NCBI RefSeq assembly: GCF_014334015.1
Contig: NZ_CP060488.1
Coordinates: 3,554,501 to 3,618,500 of the forward strand
Reading direction: 5' to 3'
DNA from: Bacteroides sp. M10
GTDB taxonomy: Bacteria; Bacteroidota; Bacteroidia; Bacteroidales; Bacteroidaceae
DNA length: 64,000 nucleotides
In this document: positions 8,627 through 17,367 of the stretch, piece by piece
Numbering within the stretch: the stretch's first letter is position 1
How the letters are laid out: each line of letters starts with the position of its first letter
The notes under the pieces: model-generated
The model's input: only the letters and a program-made list of their open reading frames with translations
Told to the model about the DNA's origin: nothing
Database searches by the model: none
Position numbers and translations under genes: made by a program

Positions 8627-10138
8627 TTATTCGCTTACAAGTCGCCATGCTGTCGGTAGACAGGTGATAATATCGCTTGCGATCATTCCGATCATTCCCT
8701 GCTTCTTTTGAGCAACATCGCCCGCCAATCCGTGAATGTAAGTGCCGATTTTAGCGGCTTCTTCGGTTGGATAACCTTGGGCAAGCAGTGCCAGGATTAC
8801 TCCGGTCAATACGTCACCACTACCTCCGGTTGCCATTCCGGGATTTCCGGTTGGATTGAAGAAACATTTACCTTCGGGGGTGATGATGGCGGAATAGGCT
8901 CCTTTTAAAATAATGTGTACATGAGCGGCACGAGCCAACTCGCAAGCTTTCATCAGACGTTCGTAAGAATCCTGACATTTGCCGGTCAGACGTTCCAGCT
9001 CCTTCGGATGTGGGGTGAGGATGGAACCTTTCGGCAGATGTGTAAGTGCGTGGCGGTGGTTGGCTAGGATATTAAGTGCGTCGGCGTCTACTACAACAGG
9101 GGCTTGGCAGTGTTCCAGTTGTTCCAGTAGGGCAGCTTCCGTTTCTTCATTTCGTCCCAGTCCCGGGCCGATGCCGACTGCTTGATAATCATCTGTGTCG
9201 GTGGGTACGGCAAAACAGGTCTCGTTAGCGTCGGTTTCTACGATTGCTTCGGGTATGGAAGTCTGCAAGATGTCGTTGTTACACATTGGTGCATGAACGG
9301 TCAGCAGTCCTACTCCCGAACGGAGGCAGGCACGGGCAGCGAGAGCGGAAGCTCCTACCATTCCTTTTGAACCGGCTATTAATAGTGCATGACCAAAGTT
9401 TCCCTTGTGGGCAAATTGTTTACGTGGTTTGATGAGTGAACGGATATCCTCTATTTCCAACATCTCGTAGTTTGTTTCCGTCTCTTCAATGCCGTCCTCG
9501 CTCAATTGGATATCCAATAATTCCCATTCTCCTACAAATTCAGTGTTTTCAGCGAACAGAAAGGCCAGCTTCGGCAGTTGCAGACTGAAGGTAACGTCGG
9601 CACGGATAATATTGGTTTTTACGTTGAATGTGTTTTCTTCTCCCATCAGTCCGGAAGGAATGTCAATGGCTACTACCATGGCAGGGGAAGAATTGATGTA
9701 TTTCACTACGGCAGCGAATCCTCCGCTCAACGGCTTGTTCAGGCCGGAACCGAATAATCCATCAATAACCAGATGATCGGGCGTCAGGACAGGAGGAACG
9801 AATTGGGTACTAATTTCGTGGAATGTCACTTCTTCCATCATTTCTACCAGTTCTTTATTAGTCTGGCAGTCGGGCGAAAGTTCTCCCTTTGGGTTGAAGA
9901 GATATACTTCGATCTTATACCCTTTTTCAGCCATCATGCGGGCTACGGCAAGAGCGTCTCCGCCATTATTTCCCGGTCCGGCAAAGATGGTGACCGGTGT
10001 TTCCATATTCCATCTGTCTGTGATGGCTTTAGTTAATGCGGTTGCTGCACGTTCCATCAGGTCGATTGATGCAATAGGTTCGTTCTCAATAGTATAAGCG
10101 TCCAATTTCTTGATACTGCTGCTTGGAAATATTTTCAT
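8627..10138 (-). CDS. nnrD: Bifunctional NAD(P)HX epimerase/dehydratase
   Basis: 503 residues. The N-terminal ~215 residues form the YjeF_N epimerase domain (AGPGNNGGDALAVARMM). The C-terminal ~270 form the ADP-dependent (S)-NAD(P)H-hydrate dehydratase of the ribokinase-like fold (GIGPGLGRN, VVDADALNIL, LTPHPKELERLTG and the nucleotide loop GSGDVLTGVI). The enzyme repairs hydrated NADH/NADPH. The length and fusion order are those of E. coli YjeF (NnrD-NnrE fusion). It is a cytosolic, single-gene transcript with its own promoter. Confidence 0.95.
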   Translation of the reverse strand: MKIFPSSSIKKLDAYTIENEPIASIDLMERAATALTKAITDRWNMETPVTIFAGPGNNGGDALAVARMMAEKGYKIEVYLFNPKGELSPDCQTNKELVEMMEEVTFHEISTQFVPPVLTPDHLVIDGLFGSGLNKPLSGGFAAVVKYINSSPAMVVAIDIPSGLMGEENTFNVKTNIIRADVTFSLQLPKLAFLFAENTEFVGEWELLDIQLSEDGIEETETNYEMLEIEDIRSLIKPRKQFAHKGNFGHALLIAGSKGMVGASALAARACLRSGVGLLTVHAPMCNNDILQTSIPEAIVETDANETCFAVPTDTDDYQAVGIGPGLGRNEETEAALLEQLEHCQAPVVVDADALNILANHRHALTHLPKGSILTPHPKELERLTGKCQDSYERLMKACELARAAHVHIILKGAYSAIITPEGKCFFNPTGNPGMATGGSGDVLTGVILALLAQGYPTEEAAKIGTYIHGLAGDVAQKKQGMIGMIASDIITCLPTAWRLVSE

Positions 10139-10165
10139 TGCGATGTTCTTTTAGTTTTCGGATTA

Positions 10166-10173
10166 CAAATGTA
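10166..10173 (-). promoter_or_regulatory. -7 element for nnrD
   Basis: On the minus strand this reads TACATTTG, 27 bp before the start codon of the repair enzyme. Confidence 0.55.
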
Positions 10174-10347
10174 CATGATTCTTCTGACTTTTCCGGTTTG
10201 TTGTGGGAAGAAAACTTATTAATTATAAGGAGATGAGCTGCAGGGAATAGGGAAATAAGTTGTTCTTGACCCATAGCAAAGTTCTTTTCTATGGGTTGCA
10301 AAGTTTTTGAGTATAGGAAGAAAACTATAATTGCAACCTTTGATTAT

Positions 10348-10410
10348 ATAAATGAAGCTTTCATTTATATAAACGAAAGCTTTGTTTTTATAAATGAAAC
10401 TTGCATTTAT
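10348..10410. repeat. Three tandem 21-bp imperfect palindromes
   Basis: Units start at 10348, 10369 and 10390 (exact 21-bp period). Each has the form ATAAA(T/C)GAA...TTT..ATTTAT or similar, so each is nearly self-complementary. The ~555-bp stretch between nnrD and the winged-helix gene otherwise holds a small hairpin (CCCATAG 10270-10276 with CTATGGG 10289-10295) and no ORF. The same type of array occurs at 47628-47756 with a different unit sequence. Role unknown. Confidence 0.7.
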
Positions 10411-10576
10411 AGATTTTGGTTAGTGAAAGGGAACTTTTCAACGAGTCATTAGTAAGTTTATCATTAATAGAGAGTAACTTTGTTATGAATAGATTAGGCA
10501 TAATCTGTAAATGCATCGGGCATAATCTGTCCGATTAGGGGAATATCCGCTTTTGAACTATTTAAGTGTTTGATTA

Positions 10577-10607
10577 TTTGCGGTTTCCAATAAAAATATT
10601 ATCTTTG
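10577..10607 (+). promoter_or_regulatory. Promoter of the winged-helix gene
   Basis: TTTG at 10577-10580 and TATCTTTG at 10600-10607, with a 19-bp spacer, match the Bacteroides -33/-7 consensus well. The leader to the ATG at 10695 is about 80 nt. Confidence 0.7.
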
Positions 10608-10694
10608 GGGTAGGTGATGTATATTGCATCATTTTCCTATGCTCACAATGAATAAGATTATAAATAATAGATTGTTTAATCTTTTAAAGTTTGC

Positions 10695-10919
10695 ATGATG
10701 GAAAAGACAAAGATTGGCTTGAATGCCGGGAAAGTATGGCGCATCTTAAATGAAAAAGGTGAACTCTCCATGTTTGATTTGTGCCGTGAATTAAGTTTGA
10801 CGTTCGAAGACGTAGCTCTTGCTATTGGTTGGCTGGCTAGAGAAAGCAAGGTCTTTTTGAGGAAGAGGGAAGGAATGCTTTTTGCCAGTGTCGAAAATGT
10901 CGAATTTACTTTTGGCTAA
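10695..10919 (+). CDS. Small winged-helix protein (DUF2582-like)
   Basis: 74 residues, all of it one winged helix-turn-helix: GLNAGKVWRILNEKGELSMFDLCRELSLT, a recognition-helix region FEDVALAIGWLARE, then a beta wing KVFLRKREGMLFASV. This matches the DUF2582 type (PF10771). It may bind DNA or act as an adaptor; no target can be named. A weak hairpin (AAAGTGG 10918-10924, CCACTTT 10952-10958, then TGTTATTT) may end its transcript. ATG at 10698 is an equally good start. Confidence 0.8.
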   Translation: MMEKTKIGLNAGKVWRILNEKGELSMFDLCRELSLTFEDVALAIGWLARESKVFLRKREGMLFASVENVEFTFG

Positions 10920-11060
10920 AGTGGTAAGTAACCTGCATGTAAGATGGATCTCCACTTTGTTATTTACACAGCTAAAAAAATAATGAAGTGGATCAGTAGG
11001 ATTTTTTATGCCCATTTTTATTATTCCCCCTATATTCCCGTTTGATAAGAACTTTCTTTT

Positions 11061-11093
11061 TTTGAAGCATTTAATCTATTTTTCGTACCTTTG
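11061..11093 (+). promoter_or_regulatory. Promoter of the POT transporter gene
   Basis: TTTG at 11061-11064 and TACCTTTG at 11086-11093, spacer 21 bp, match the Bacteroides consensus; the ATG follows 30 bp after the -7 element. Confidence 0.65.
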
Positions 11094-11123
11094 CACCCCA
11101 TAAACTACTAAACACATAAATTC

Positions 11124-12668
11124 ATGAGTGCATTGAAAGGGCATCCGAAAGGCCTTTATCTGATTTTCGCGACAAGCACGGCAGAACGTTTCAGTTACTA
11201 CGGTATGCGCGCGATCTTTATTCTTTTCCTGACGCAGGCATTATTGTTTGACAAAGAAGCGGCAGCATCCATTTACGGTAGCTATACCGGGTTAGTCTAT
11301 TTAACTCCTTTGATTGGCGGATACATTGCCGATAAATATTGGGGAATCCGTCGCTCTGTGTTTTGGGGAGCAATGATGATGGCAGTCGGACAATTCCTGA
11401 TGTTTATGAGTGCCTCTACTTTAGATAATACGGAACTTGCTCACTGGATGATGTATGGCGGACTCGGATTCCTGATCTTGGGAAATGGTTGTTTCAAACC
11501 TACCGTTTCTTCTCTCGTAGGTCAACTCTACGAACCGGGAGACAGACGGCTGGATGCTGCATATACCATCTTCTATATGGGAGTGAATGTAGGTTCTTTT
11601 GCCGCCCCTTTGATTTGTGGTTATCTGGGCGATACCGGTGACCCGCACGATTTTAAATGGGGATTTCTTGCAGCCGGAATCATGACACTGTTCACTGTTG
11701 TACTTTTTGAAACTCAAAAGAATAAATATCTTTTCTCTCCCTCCGGAGAACCAATCGGTATTATCCCCGATGCCAAACGTGAAAAGAAAGAGGATAAAGC
11801 CGAGCATATCTCACACCCGAAAATGGATAAGCGTACCAAGTTGCGTAATACCCTTGTAATCACTATTCTTACAGTTGCTTTAATAGCCTTCTTTAATTAC
11901 GCTTTTGAGGGTGACTGGGTGAGCATCGGTATTTTTACCGCCTGCATTGTTTTCCCTGTCCTCATCCTATTGGATGGTTCATTAACCAAGATCGAACGTA
12001 GTCGTATTTTCGTTATCTATATAGTAGCTTTCTTTGTCATTTTCTTCTGGGCGGCTTACGAACAGGCAGGAGCCTCTTTAACTCTCTTTGCCTCCGAACA
12101 GACTAATCGTGATATTTTAGGTTGGGAAATGCCGGCTTCGTGGTTTCAATCCTTCAATCCTCTGTTTGTTGTTGTCCTGGCATATCTAATGCCGGGTGTG
12201 TGGAGTTTCCTCAACAAACGAAAGATGGAACCTGCTTCTCCTACCAAACAAGCGATTGGCTTGCTACTTCTTTCTTTAGGTTATCTTTTCATCTGTTTCG
12301 GAGTGAAAGATGCTATCCCCGGAGTGAAGGTAAGCATGATTTGGCTGACAGGACTTTACTTTATTCATACAATGGGTGAAATAGCCTTGTCACCTATCGG
12401 ACTTTCAATGGTAAATAAGTTGAGTCCGCTACGTTTCGCCTCTTTGATGATGGGAATCTGGTATCTGTCTACTGCCACAGCCAATAAATTTGCAGGCATG
12501 TTGAGCGGACTTTATCCGGAAGCCGGAAAAGTGAAATCAATCTTTGGTTATCAGATTGCTACCATGTACGATTTCTTTATGGTATTCGTTGTCATGTCCG
12601 GTGTTGCTTCATTGATTCTGTTCCTTCTCTCGAAGAAATTACAGAAGATGATGCACGGGGTAGAATAA
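11124..12668 (+). CDS. Proton-dependent peptide transporter (POT/PTR family)
   Basis: 514 residues with about 14 membrane segments. The PTR signature is at the N-terminus (TAERFSYYGMRAIFILFL, the ExxERFxYYG motif), and the GNGCFKPTVSSLVGQLY and FYMGVNVGSFAAPLICGYLG segments are typical of DtpT-like di-/tripeptide:H+ symporters. It acts at the inner membrane. It has its own promoter; hpt follows with a separate promoter. Confidence 0.93.
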   Translation: MSALKGHPKGLYLIFATSTAERFSYYGMRAIFILFLTQALLFDKEAAASIYGSYTGLVYLTPLIGGYIADKYWGIRRSVFWGAMMMAVGQFLMFMSASTLDNTELAHWMMYGGLGFLILGNGCFKPTVSSLVGQLYEPGDRRLDAAYTIFYMGVNVGSFAAPLICGYLGDTGDPHDFKWGFLAAGIMTLFTVVLFETQKNKYLFSPSGEPIGIIPDAKREKKEDKAEHISHPKMDKRTKLRNTLVITILTVALIAFFNYAFEGDWVSIGIFTACIVFPVLILLDGSLTKIERSRIFVIYIVAFFVIFFWAAYEQAGASLTLFASEQTNRDILGWEMPASWFQSFNPLFVVVLAYLMPGVWSFLNKRKMEPASPTKQAIGLLLLSLGYLFICFGVKDAIPGVKVSMIWLTGLYFIHTMGEIALSPIGLSMVNKLSPLRFASLMMGIWYLSTATANKFAGMLSGLYPEAGKVKSIFGYQIATMYDFFMVFVVMSGVASLILFLLSKKLQKMMHGVE

Positions 12669-12675
12669 AAAATCG

Positions 12676-12683
12676 TATTTTTG
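12676..12683 (+). promoter_or_regulatory. -7 element for hpt
   Basis: TATTTTTG fits TAnnTTTG, 27 bp upstream of the hpt ATG and just past the POT stop codon. Confidence 0.5.
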
Positions 12684-12709
12684 CAAGGTTATTTTTAAAA
12701 TTACCGGTT

Positions 12710-13246
12710 ATGGATACCATTCAGATAAAAGACAAACAGTTCACTGTTTCTATTAAGGAACAGGATATTCAGAAAGAAGTGATTCGCGTAGCGAACGAAA
12801 TCAACCGCGACTTGGCAGGTAAGAATCCGCTCTTCCTTAGTGTGTTGAACGGTTCATTTATGTTTACCGCCGACTTGTTGAAGCACATCACCATCCCTTG
12901 CGAGATTTCGTTTGTGAAACTGGCTTCTTATCAGGGAGTGACTTCCTCGGGAGTGATTAAGGAAGTGATCGGACTGAATGAAGACATTGCCGGACGTACA
13001 GTAGTTATTGTAGAAGATATTGTAGATACCGGGCTAACCATGCAACGCCTGTTGGATACACTGGGTACACGCAACCCTGAAGCAATCCATATTGCTTCTC
13101 TGCTAGTGAAACCTGAAAAACTCAAGGTCAATCTGAACATCGAATACGTAGCAATGGAAATCCCGAACGACTTTATCGTAGGTTACGGACTGGATTATGA
13201 TGGTTTCGGACGCAACTATCCCGATATTTATACAGTAGTAGATTAA
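12710..13246 (+). CDS. hpt: Hypoxanthine phosphoribosyltransferase
   Basis: 178 residues, the usual length. The PRPP-binding motif VVIVEDIVDTGLTM is intact, and the FLSVLNGSFMFTADLL and C-terminal FIVGYGLDYDGFGRNYPDI segments are those of HPRT. It salvages hypoxanthine/guanine to IMP/GMP in the cytosol. adk follows after 67 bp, so the two purine-nucleotide genes may share a transcript. Confidence 0.96.
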   Translation: MDTIQIKDKQFTVSIKEQDIQKEVIRVANEINRDLAGKNPLFLSVLNGSFMFTADLLKHITIPCEISFVKLASYQGVTSSGVIKEVIGLNEDIAGRTVVIVEDIVDTGLTMQRLLDTLGTRNPEAIHIASLLVKPEKLKVNLNIEYVAMEIPNDFIVGYGLDYDGFGRNYPDIYTVVD

Positions 13247-13313
13247 ACAGTTAATATTAAATAGGTACCAGTTTAAATGGTAAATAGTAAATCGTTAAAT
13301 TGTAAATAACAAA

Positions 13314-13883
13314 ATGTTGAACATCGTAATTTTCGGTGCTCCGGGTTCAGGAAAAGGAACACAGAGCGAACGTATTGTAGAAAAGTATGGAATCAATCAC
13401 ATCTCAACAGGAGATGTATTGCGTGCTGAAATCAAGAATGGCACAGAACTGGGTAAAACTGCTAAAGGTTACATCGACCAAGGTCAATTGATTCCTGATG
13501 AATTAATGATTGATATTCTGGCAAGCGTATTCGACAGCTTCAAAGATAGCAAAGGGGTAATTTTCGACGGTTTCCCAAGAACAATTGCACAAGCTGAAGC
13601 ATTAAAGAAAATGTTGGCAGAAAGAGGACAGGATGTTTCTGTAATGGTTGACCTGGATGTTCCGGAAGAAGAACTGATGGTACGTCTGATTAAACGTGGT
13701 AAGGATTCCGGTCGTGCTGATGATAACGAAGAGACAATCAAAAAACGTCTGCACGTATATCATTCACAGACTGCCCCACTGATCGACTGGTACAAGAACG
13801 AAAAGAAATACCAACACATCAACGGCTTGGGTACTATGGAAGGTATCTTTGCTGAAATCTGCGAAGCAGTAGATAAATTGTAA
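13314..13883 (+). CDS. adk: Adenylate kinase
   Basis: 189 residues, the short form without the zinc-type LID. P-loop GAPGSGKGTQ at 7-16, NMP-binding HISTGDVLRAEI, and the core motif GFPRTIAQAEAL are all present; LID arginines are in KRGKDSGRADDN. It catalyses ATP + AMP = 2 ADP in the cytosol. It lies between hpt and obgE. Confidence 0.97.
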   Translation: MLNIVIFGAPGSGKGTQSERIVEKYGINHISTGDVLRAEIKNGTELGKTAKGYIDQGQLIPDELMIDILASVFDSFKDSKGVIFDGFPRTIAQAEALKKMLAERGQDVSVMVDLDVPEEELMVRLIKRGKDSGRADDNEETIKKRLHVYHSQTAPLIDWYKNEKKYQHINGLGTMEGIFAEICEAVDKL

Positions 13884-13998
13884 TTTAGTAATCTTACTAA
13901 TTATCAATACACTATTATAAATGAATAAGTCAGTCAGTAGCCGGAGTATTCTACTTAACTACTCTAACTACTGACTACTTTAACTACTTAAAAAGAAT

Positions 13999-15165
13999 AT
14001 GGCTGAATCGAATTTTGTTGATTACGTAAAGATATACTGTCGCTCGGGTAAGGGCGGAAGAGGCTCTACGCACATGAGGCGCGAGAAATATTGTCCTAAC
14101 GGAGGTCCCGATGGGGGCGATGGTGGAAGAGGAGGTCATATCATCTTGCGCGGTAACCGTAATTACTGGACATTGTTGCACTTGAAGTATGACCGTCACG
14201 CAATGGCCGGTCATGGTGAATCGGGGAGCAAAGGACGTAGTTTCGGAAAAGACGGTGCGGATAAAGTAATAGAAGTGCCCTGCGGAACGGTCGTTTATAA
14301 TGCCGAGACCGGGGAATATCTTTGCGACGTAACAGAAGACGGACAGGAAGTGATCTTGCTCAAAGGCGGTCGCGGTGGTCAGGGTAACTGGCATTTCAAG
14401 ACGGCAACCCGTCAGGCTCCGCGTTTTGCGCAGCCGGGAGAACCGATGCAGGAAATGACCGTTATCATGGAGCTGAAACTGCTTGCCGATGTTGGTCTGG
14501 TAGGTTTCCCGAATGCGGGTAAGTCAACTTTGCTTTCTTCTATTTCGGCTGCCAAACCGAAAATTGCAGATTACCCGTTTACTACGCTCGAACCCAATCT
14601 GGGTATCGTTTCCTATCACGGTGGAAAGTCTTTCGTGATGGCGGACATACCGGGTATTATCGAGGGAGCCAGTCAGGGTAAAGGCTTGGGACTGCGTTTC
14701 CTGCGTCATATCGAGCGCAATTCATTACTGCTGTTTATGGTTCCGGCAGACAGTGACGACATTCGTAAGGAATACGAAGTCTTGCTGAACGAACTGCGTA
14801 CTTTCAATCCTGAAATGTTGGACAAGCAACGTGTGTTGGCTGTCACCAAGAGCGATATGCTCGATCAGGAATTGATGGACGAAATAGAACCTACATTGCC
14901 GGAAGGCATTCCCCACGTATTCATATCTTCTGTTTCCGGTTTGGGTATCTCGGTGTTGAAAGACATTCTTTGGGAAGAACTGAATAAGGAAAGCAATAAG
15001 ATAGAGGACATCGTTCACCGTCCGAAGGACGTAACCCGTCTGCAACAGGAGCTCAAAGACATGGGCGAAGATGAAGACATTGTTTATGAATATGATGACA
15101 ATGTTGATGATGATGACGATGATATCGACTATGAATACGAGGAAGAAGATTGGGAAGAAAAATGA
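13999..15165 (+). CDS. obgE: Obg-family ribosome-assembly GTPase
   Basis: 388 residues. The N-terminal Obg fold is glycine-rich ([41 protein letters not shown]). The G domain has G1 [11 protein letters not shown], the switch region with [12 protein letters not shown]3 [10 protein letters not shown]4 TKSD and G5 SSVSG. The C-terminal ~40 residues are almost all Asp/Glu/Tyr, an acidic tail. The protein works in 50S assembly and stringent-type control. The stop overlaps the pgeF start (ATGA). Confidence 0.97.
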   Translation: MAESNFVDYVKIYCRSGKGGRGSTHMRREKYCPNGGPDGGDGGRGGHIILRGNRNYWTLLHLKYDRHAMAGHGESGSKGRSFGKDGADKVIEVPCGTVVYNAETGEYLCDVTEDGQEVILLKGGRGGQGNWHFKTATRQAPRFAQPGEPMQEMTVIMELKLLADVGLVGFPNAGKSTLLSSISAAKPKIADYPFTTLEPNLGIVSYHGGKSFVMADIPGIIEGASQGKGLGLRFLRHIERNSLLLFMVPADSDDIRKEYEVLLNELRTFNPEMLDKQRVLAVTKSDMLDQELMDEIEPTLPEGIPHVFISSVSGLGISVLKDILWEELNKESNKIEDIVHRPKDVTRLQQELKDMGEDEDIVYEYDDNVDDDDDDIDYEYEEEDWEEK

Positions 15166-15974
15166 TTTCACTTACAAAAAATAATGAGTTGAAGGGATAT
15201 AAGTCACTGGATGTATATCCCGAGGTAGCTCATTTCGTAACAACGCGTCACGAAGGTATAAGCACCGGAGCTTACGGCTCTTTCAACTGTTCGCCTTATA
15301 CCAACGACTCATGCATGAACGTCAATCGCAATCAGAGCTGGTTGTTTCAGTGCATGAATCATCAGATAAAGGAGTTGTTTATTCCTGAACAGAGCCATGG
15401 TTGTGCCAGTCTGATTATCAATGAATCATTTTTTAAAGAGTCATTAGAAATGAGACGGCTACTTTTGCGAGGAATGGATGCCTTGATAACTAATGTGCCG
15501 GGATATTGCGTTTGCGTCACGACGGCGGATTGTGTTCCTGTATTGCTGTACGACAAAAAACAACACGTTGTGGCTGCCGTTCATGCCGGATGGAAAGGAA
15601 CTGTGAAGCATATTGTCAGTCATGTGATGGATCACTTGAATCAGAAATTCGGGACGCAAGGCGAAGATGTGGTAGCTTGCATCGGGCCGAGCATTTCGCT
15701 CGAATCATTTGAAGTAGGTGATGAGGTGTATGATGCTTTTAAAGAAAGCGGTTTCGATATGTCTCTTATTTCTATGAAGAAGAAGGAGACGGGCAAATAT
15801 CATATTGATTTGTGGGAAGCCAACCGGATTGAATTACTGAATGCCGGAGTGCCTGCAGAACAGATAGAAGTAGCTGGCATCTGTACCTATATTCATCATG
15901 ATGAATTCTTCTCTGCACGTAGACTGGGAATAGATTCCGGTCGTATCTTGTCGGGAATAATGATTAGAAAGTAA
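15162..15974 (+). CDS. pgeF: Purine nucleoside phosphorylase / polyphenol oxidase family (YfiH, LACC1)
   Basis: 270 residues from ATG 15162, which overlaps the obgE stop as ATGA; an in-frame ATG 12 bp upstream is less likely. The conserved metal-site residues are in [32 protein letters not shown] and [13 protein letters not shown]. Members of this family act as adenosine/purine nucleoside phosphorylases or, in cell-wall work, as PgeF, which hydrolyses misincorporated amino acids from UDP-MurNAc precursors. It is cytosolic and translationally coupled to obgE. Confidence 0.9.
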   Translation: MISLTKNNELKGYKSLDVYPEVAHFVTTRHEGISTGAYGSFNCSPYTNDSCMNVNRNQSWLFQCMNHQIKELFIPEQSHGCASLIINESFFKESLEMRRLLLRGMDALITNVPGYCVCVTTADCVPVLLYDKKQHVVAAVHAGWKGTVKHIVSHVMDHLNQKFGTQGEDVVACIGPSISLESFEVGDEVYDAFKESGFDMSLISMKKKETGKYHIDLWEANRIELLNAGVPAEQIEVAGICTYIHHDEFFSARRLGIDSGRILSGIMIRK

Positions 15975-16024
15975 TAATTGGTGTCTGTAATTGCAGGACG
16001 CTGATGATTAGTTTATGATAAGTT

Positions 16025-16690
16025 ATGTTTGAAATAAAAGTATCTAAAGAAATAAAAGACGCATGCCCGGTTTTCGCCGGAGCCGCCGTGTATGCTGCAG
16101 TGAAGAATACTGCTTACAGCGAAGGTCTTTGGCGCGAAATCAATGCTTTCACCGAACAACTGACTTCCACTACACAGATGGAAGACATCAAACATCAACC
16201 TGTTATCTTTGCTACCCGTGAGGCTTATAAACGTTGTGGCAAAGACCCCGGACGTTATCGTCCGTCAGCCGAAGCTTTGCGTCGCCGCCTGATGCGCGGA
16301 ATCCCTTTATATCAGATTGATACGTTGGTAGACCTGATTAACCTCGTGTCTCTTCGTACGGGACATTCTATCGGTGGTTTCGATGCGGATAAAATACAAG
16401 GTATACATCTTGAACTCGGTATCGGCAAAGCTGGAGAACCGTTTGAAGGTATCGGACGCGGTGTGTTGAATATTGAAGGATTACCCGTATATCGCGATTC
16501 ATTCGGAGGAATCGGAACCCCGACAAGCGATCACGAACGTACGAAGATGGATCTCGGAACTACTCATATCCTGGCGATAGTCAACGGTTATAATGGGAAA
16601 GATGGCTTGAAAGAAGCTGCTGAAATGATTCAGACTTTATTAAGAAACTATGCAGAATCGGATGGAGGCGAAATCATGTTCTTTGAATAA
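16025..16690 (+). CDS. B3/4 domain protein (PheRS beta-like editing domain)
   Basis: 221 residues. The whole protein resembles the B3/B4 domain of phenylalanyl-tRNA synthetase beta (PF03483): YKRCGKDPGRYRPSAEALRRRLM followed by LVDLINLVSLRTGHSIGGFDADKI. Free-standing B3/4 proteins may hydrolyse mischarged aminoacyl-tRNA, but this is known for only some members. It is cytosolic and lies 50 bp after pgeF in the same direction. Confidence 0.85.
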   Translation: MFEIKVSKEIKDACPVFAGAAVYAAVKNTAYSEGLWREINAFTEQLTSTTQMEDIKHQPVIFATREAYKRCGKDPGRYRPSAEALRRRLMRGIPLYQIDTLVDLINLVSLRTGHSIGGFDADKIQGIHLELGIGKAGEPFEGIGRGVLNIEGLPVYRDSFGGIGTPTSDHERTKMDLGTTHILAIVNGYNGKDGLKEAAEMIQTLLRNYAESDGGEIMFFE

Positions 16691-16727
16691 TGAGGCTTTC
16701 TTCTCCGGCTTGAAAAAGAAAAAATAC

Positions 16728-17366
16728 ATGAGAAACATACTTATCTTCCTGACTGTTTTATTATTGCCACTGGTTGCCAACGGACAGAATAAATCTTCAT
16801 TCTCTGCCCGGGAAGTGAGCGATGTTCGAGTAGCTACTCCCGGACTATTTGCTAAAGATAATCACATCTATCTGCGTTTGGACTCTTTGAAAGATCACGA
16901 ATATGCTTTTCCCTTACCCGGAGGAAAAGTAATCTCTGCTTATGGAACTCGTGGAGGGCATTCGGGAACAGACATTAAAACCTGTGCAAAAGATACGATT
17001 CGTGCTGCTTTTGATGGAGTGGTACGTATGGCAAAGCCGTATTATGCCTATGGAAATATAGTTGTCATCCGTCACGCTAACGGATTAGAAACCCTTTATA
17101 GCCACAACTTCAAGAATCTGGTTAAAAGCGGTGATATCGTAAAAGCCGGACAACCTATCGCACTAACCGGGCGTACTGGCCGTGCCACTACCGAACATGT
17201 GCATTTCGAAACCCGTATCAACGGAGAACACTTCAATCCGAATCTGATTTTCAACCTGAAAGAGGGAACATTGCGGAAAGAATGTATCAAGTGTACCAGG
17301 AATGGAAGTAAAATCGTTGTGAAGACTCACATTCCTGATAACCGGGTTGCGCAGAATAAGAAGTAA
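16728..17366 (+). CDS. M23-family peptidoglycan endopeptidase-like protein
   Basis: 212 residues from the ATG at 16728, chosen because it begins a clean signal peptide (MRNILIFLTVLLLPLVANG); the frame is open 78 bp further into the preceding gene. The M23/LytM fold is seen in YGTRGGHSGTDIKT (His and Asp zinc ligands), FDGVVRMAKPYYAYGNIVVI and the HVHFETRING motif (catalytic and ligand His). It is a predicted zinc peptidase acting on peptidoglycan in the periplasm. Its stop codon is one base from that of the convergent lactonase gene. Confidence 0.9.
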   Translation: MRNILIFLTVLLLPLVANGQNKSSFSAREVSDVRVATPGLFAKDNHIYLRLDSLKDHEYAFPLPGGKVISAYGTRGGHSGTDIKTCAKDTIRAAFDGVVRMAKPYYAYGNIVVIRHANGLETLYSHNFKNLVKSGDIVKAGQPIALTGRTGRATTEHVHFETRINGEHFNPNLIFNLKEGTLRKECIKCTRNGSKIVVKTHIPDNRVAQNKK

Positions 17367-17367
17367 A

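Noticed and set aside
10348..10410. CRISPR array
   Set aside because: The 21-bp units are contiguous with no spacers and there are no cas genes; the 47.6 kb array is rejected for the same reason.
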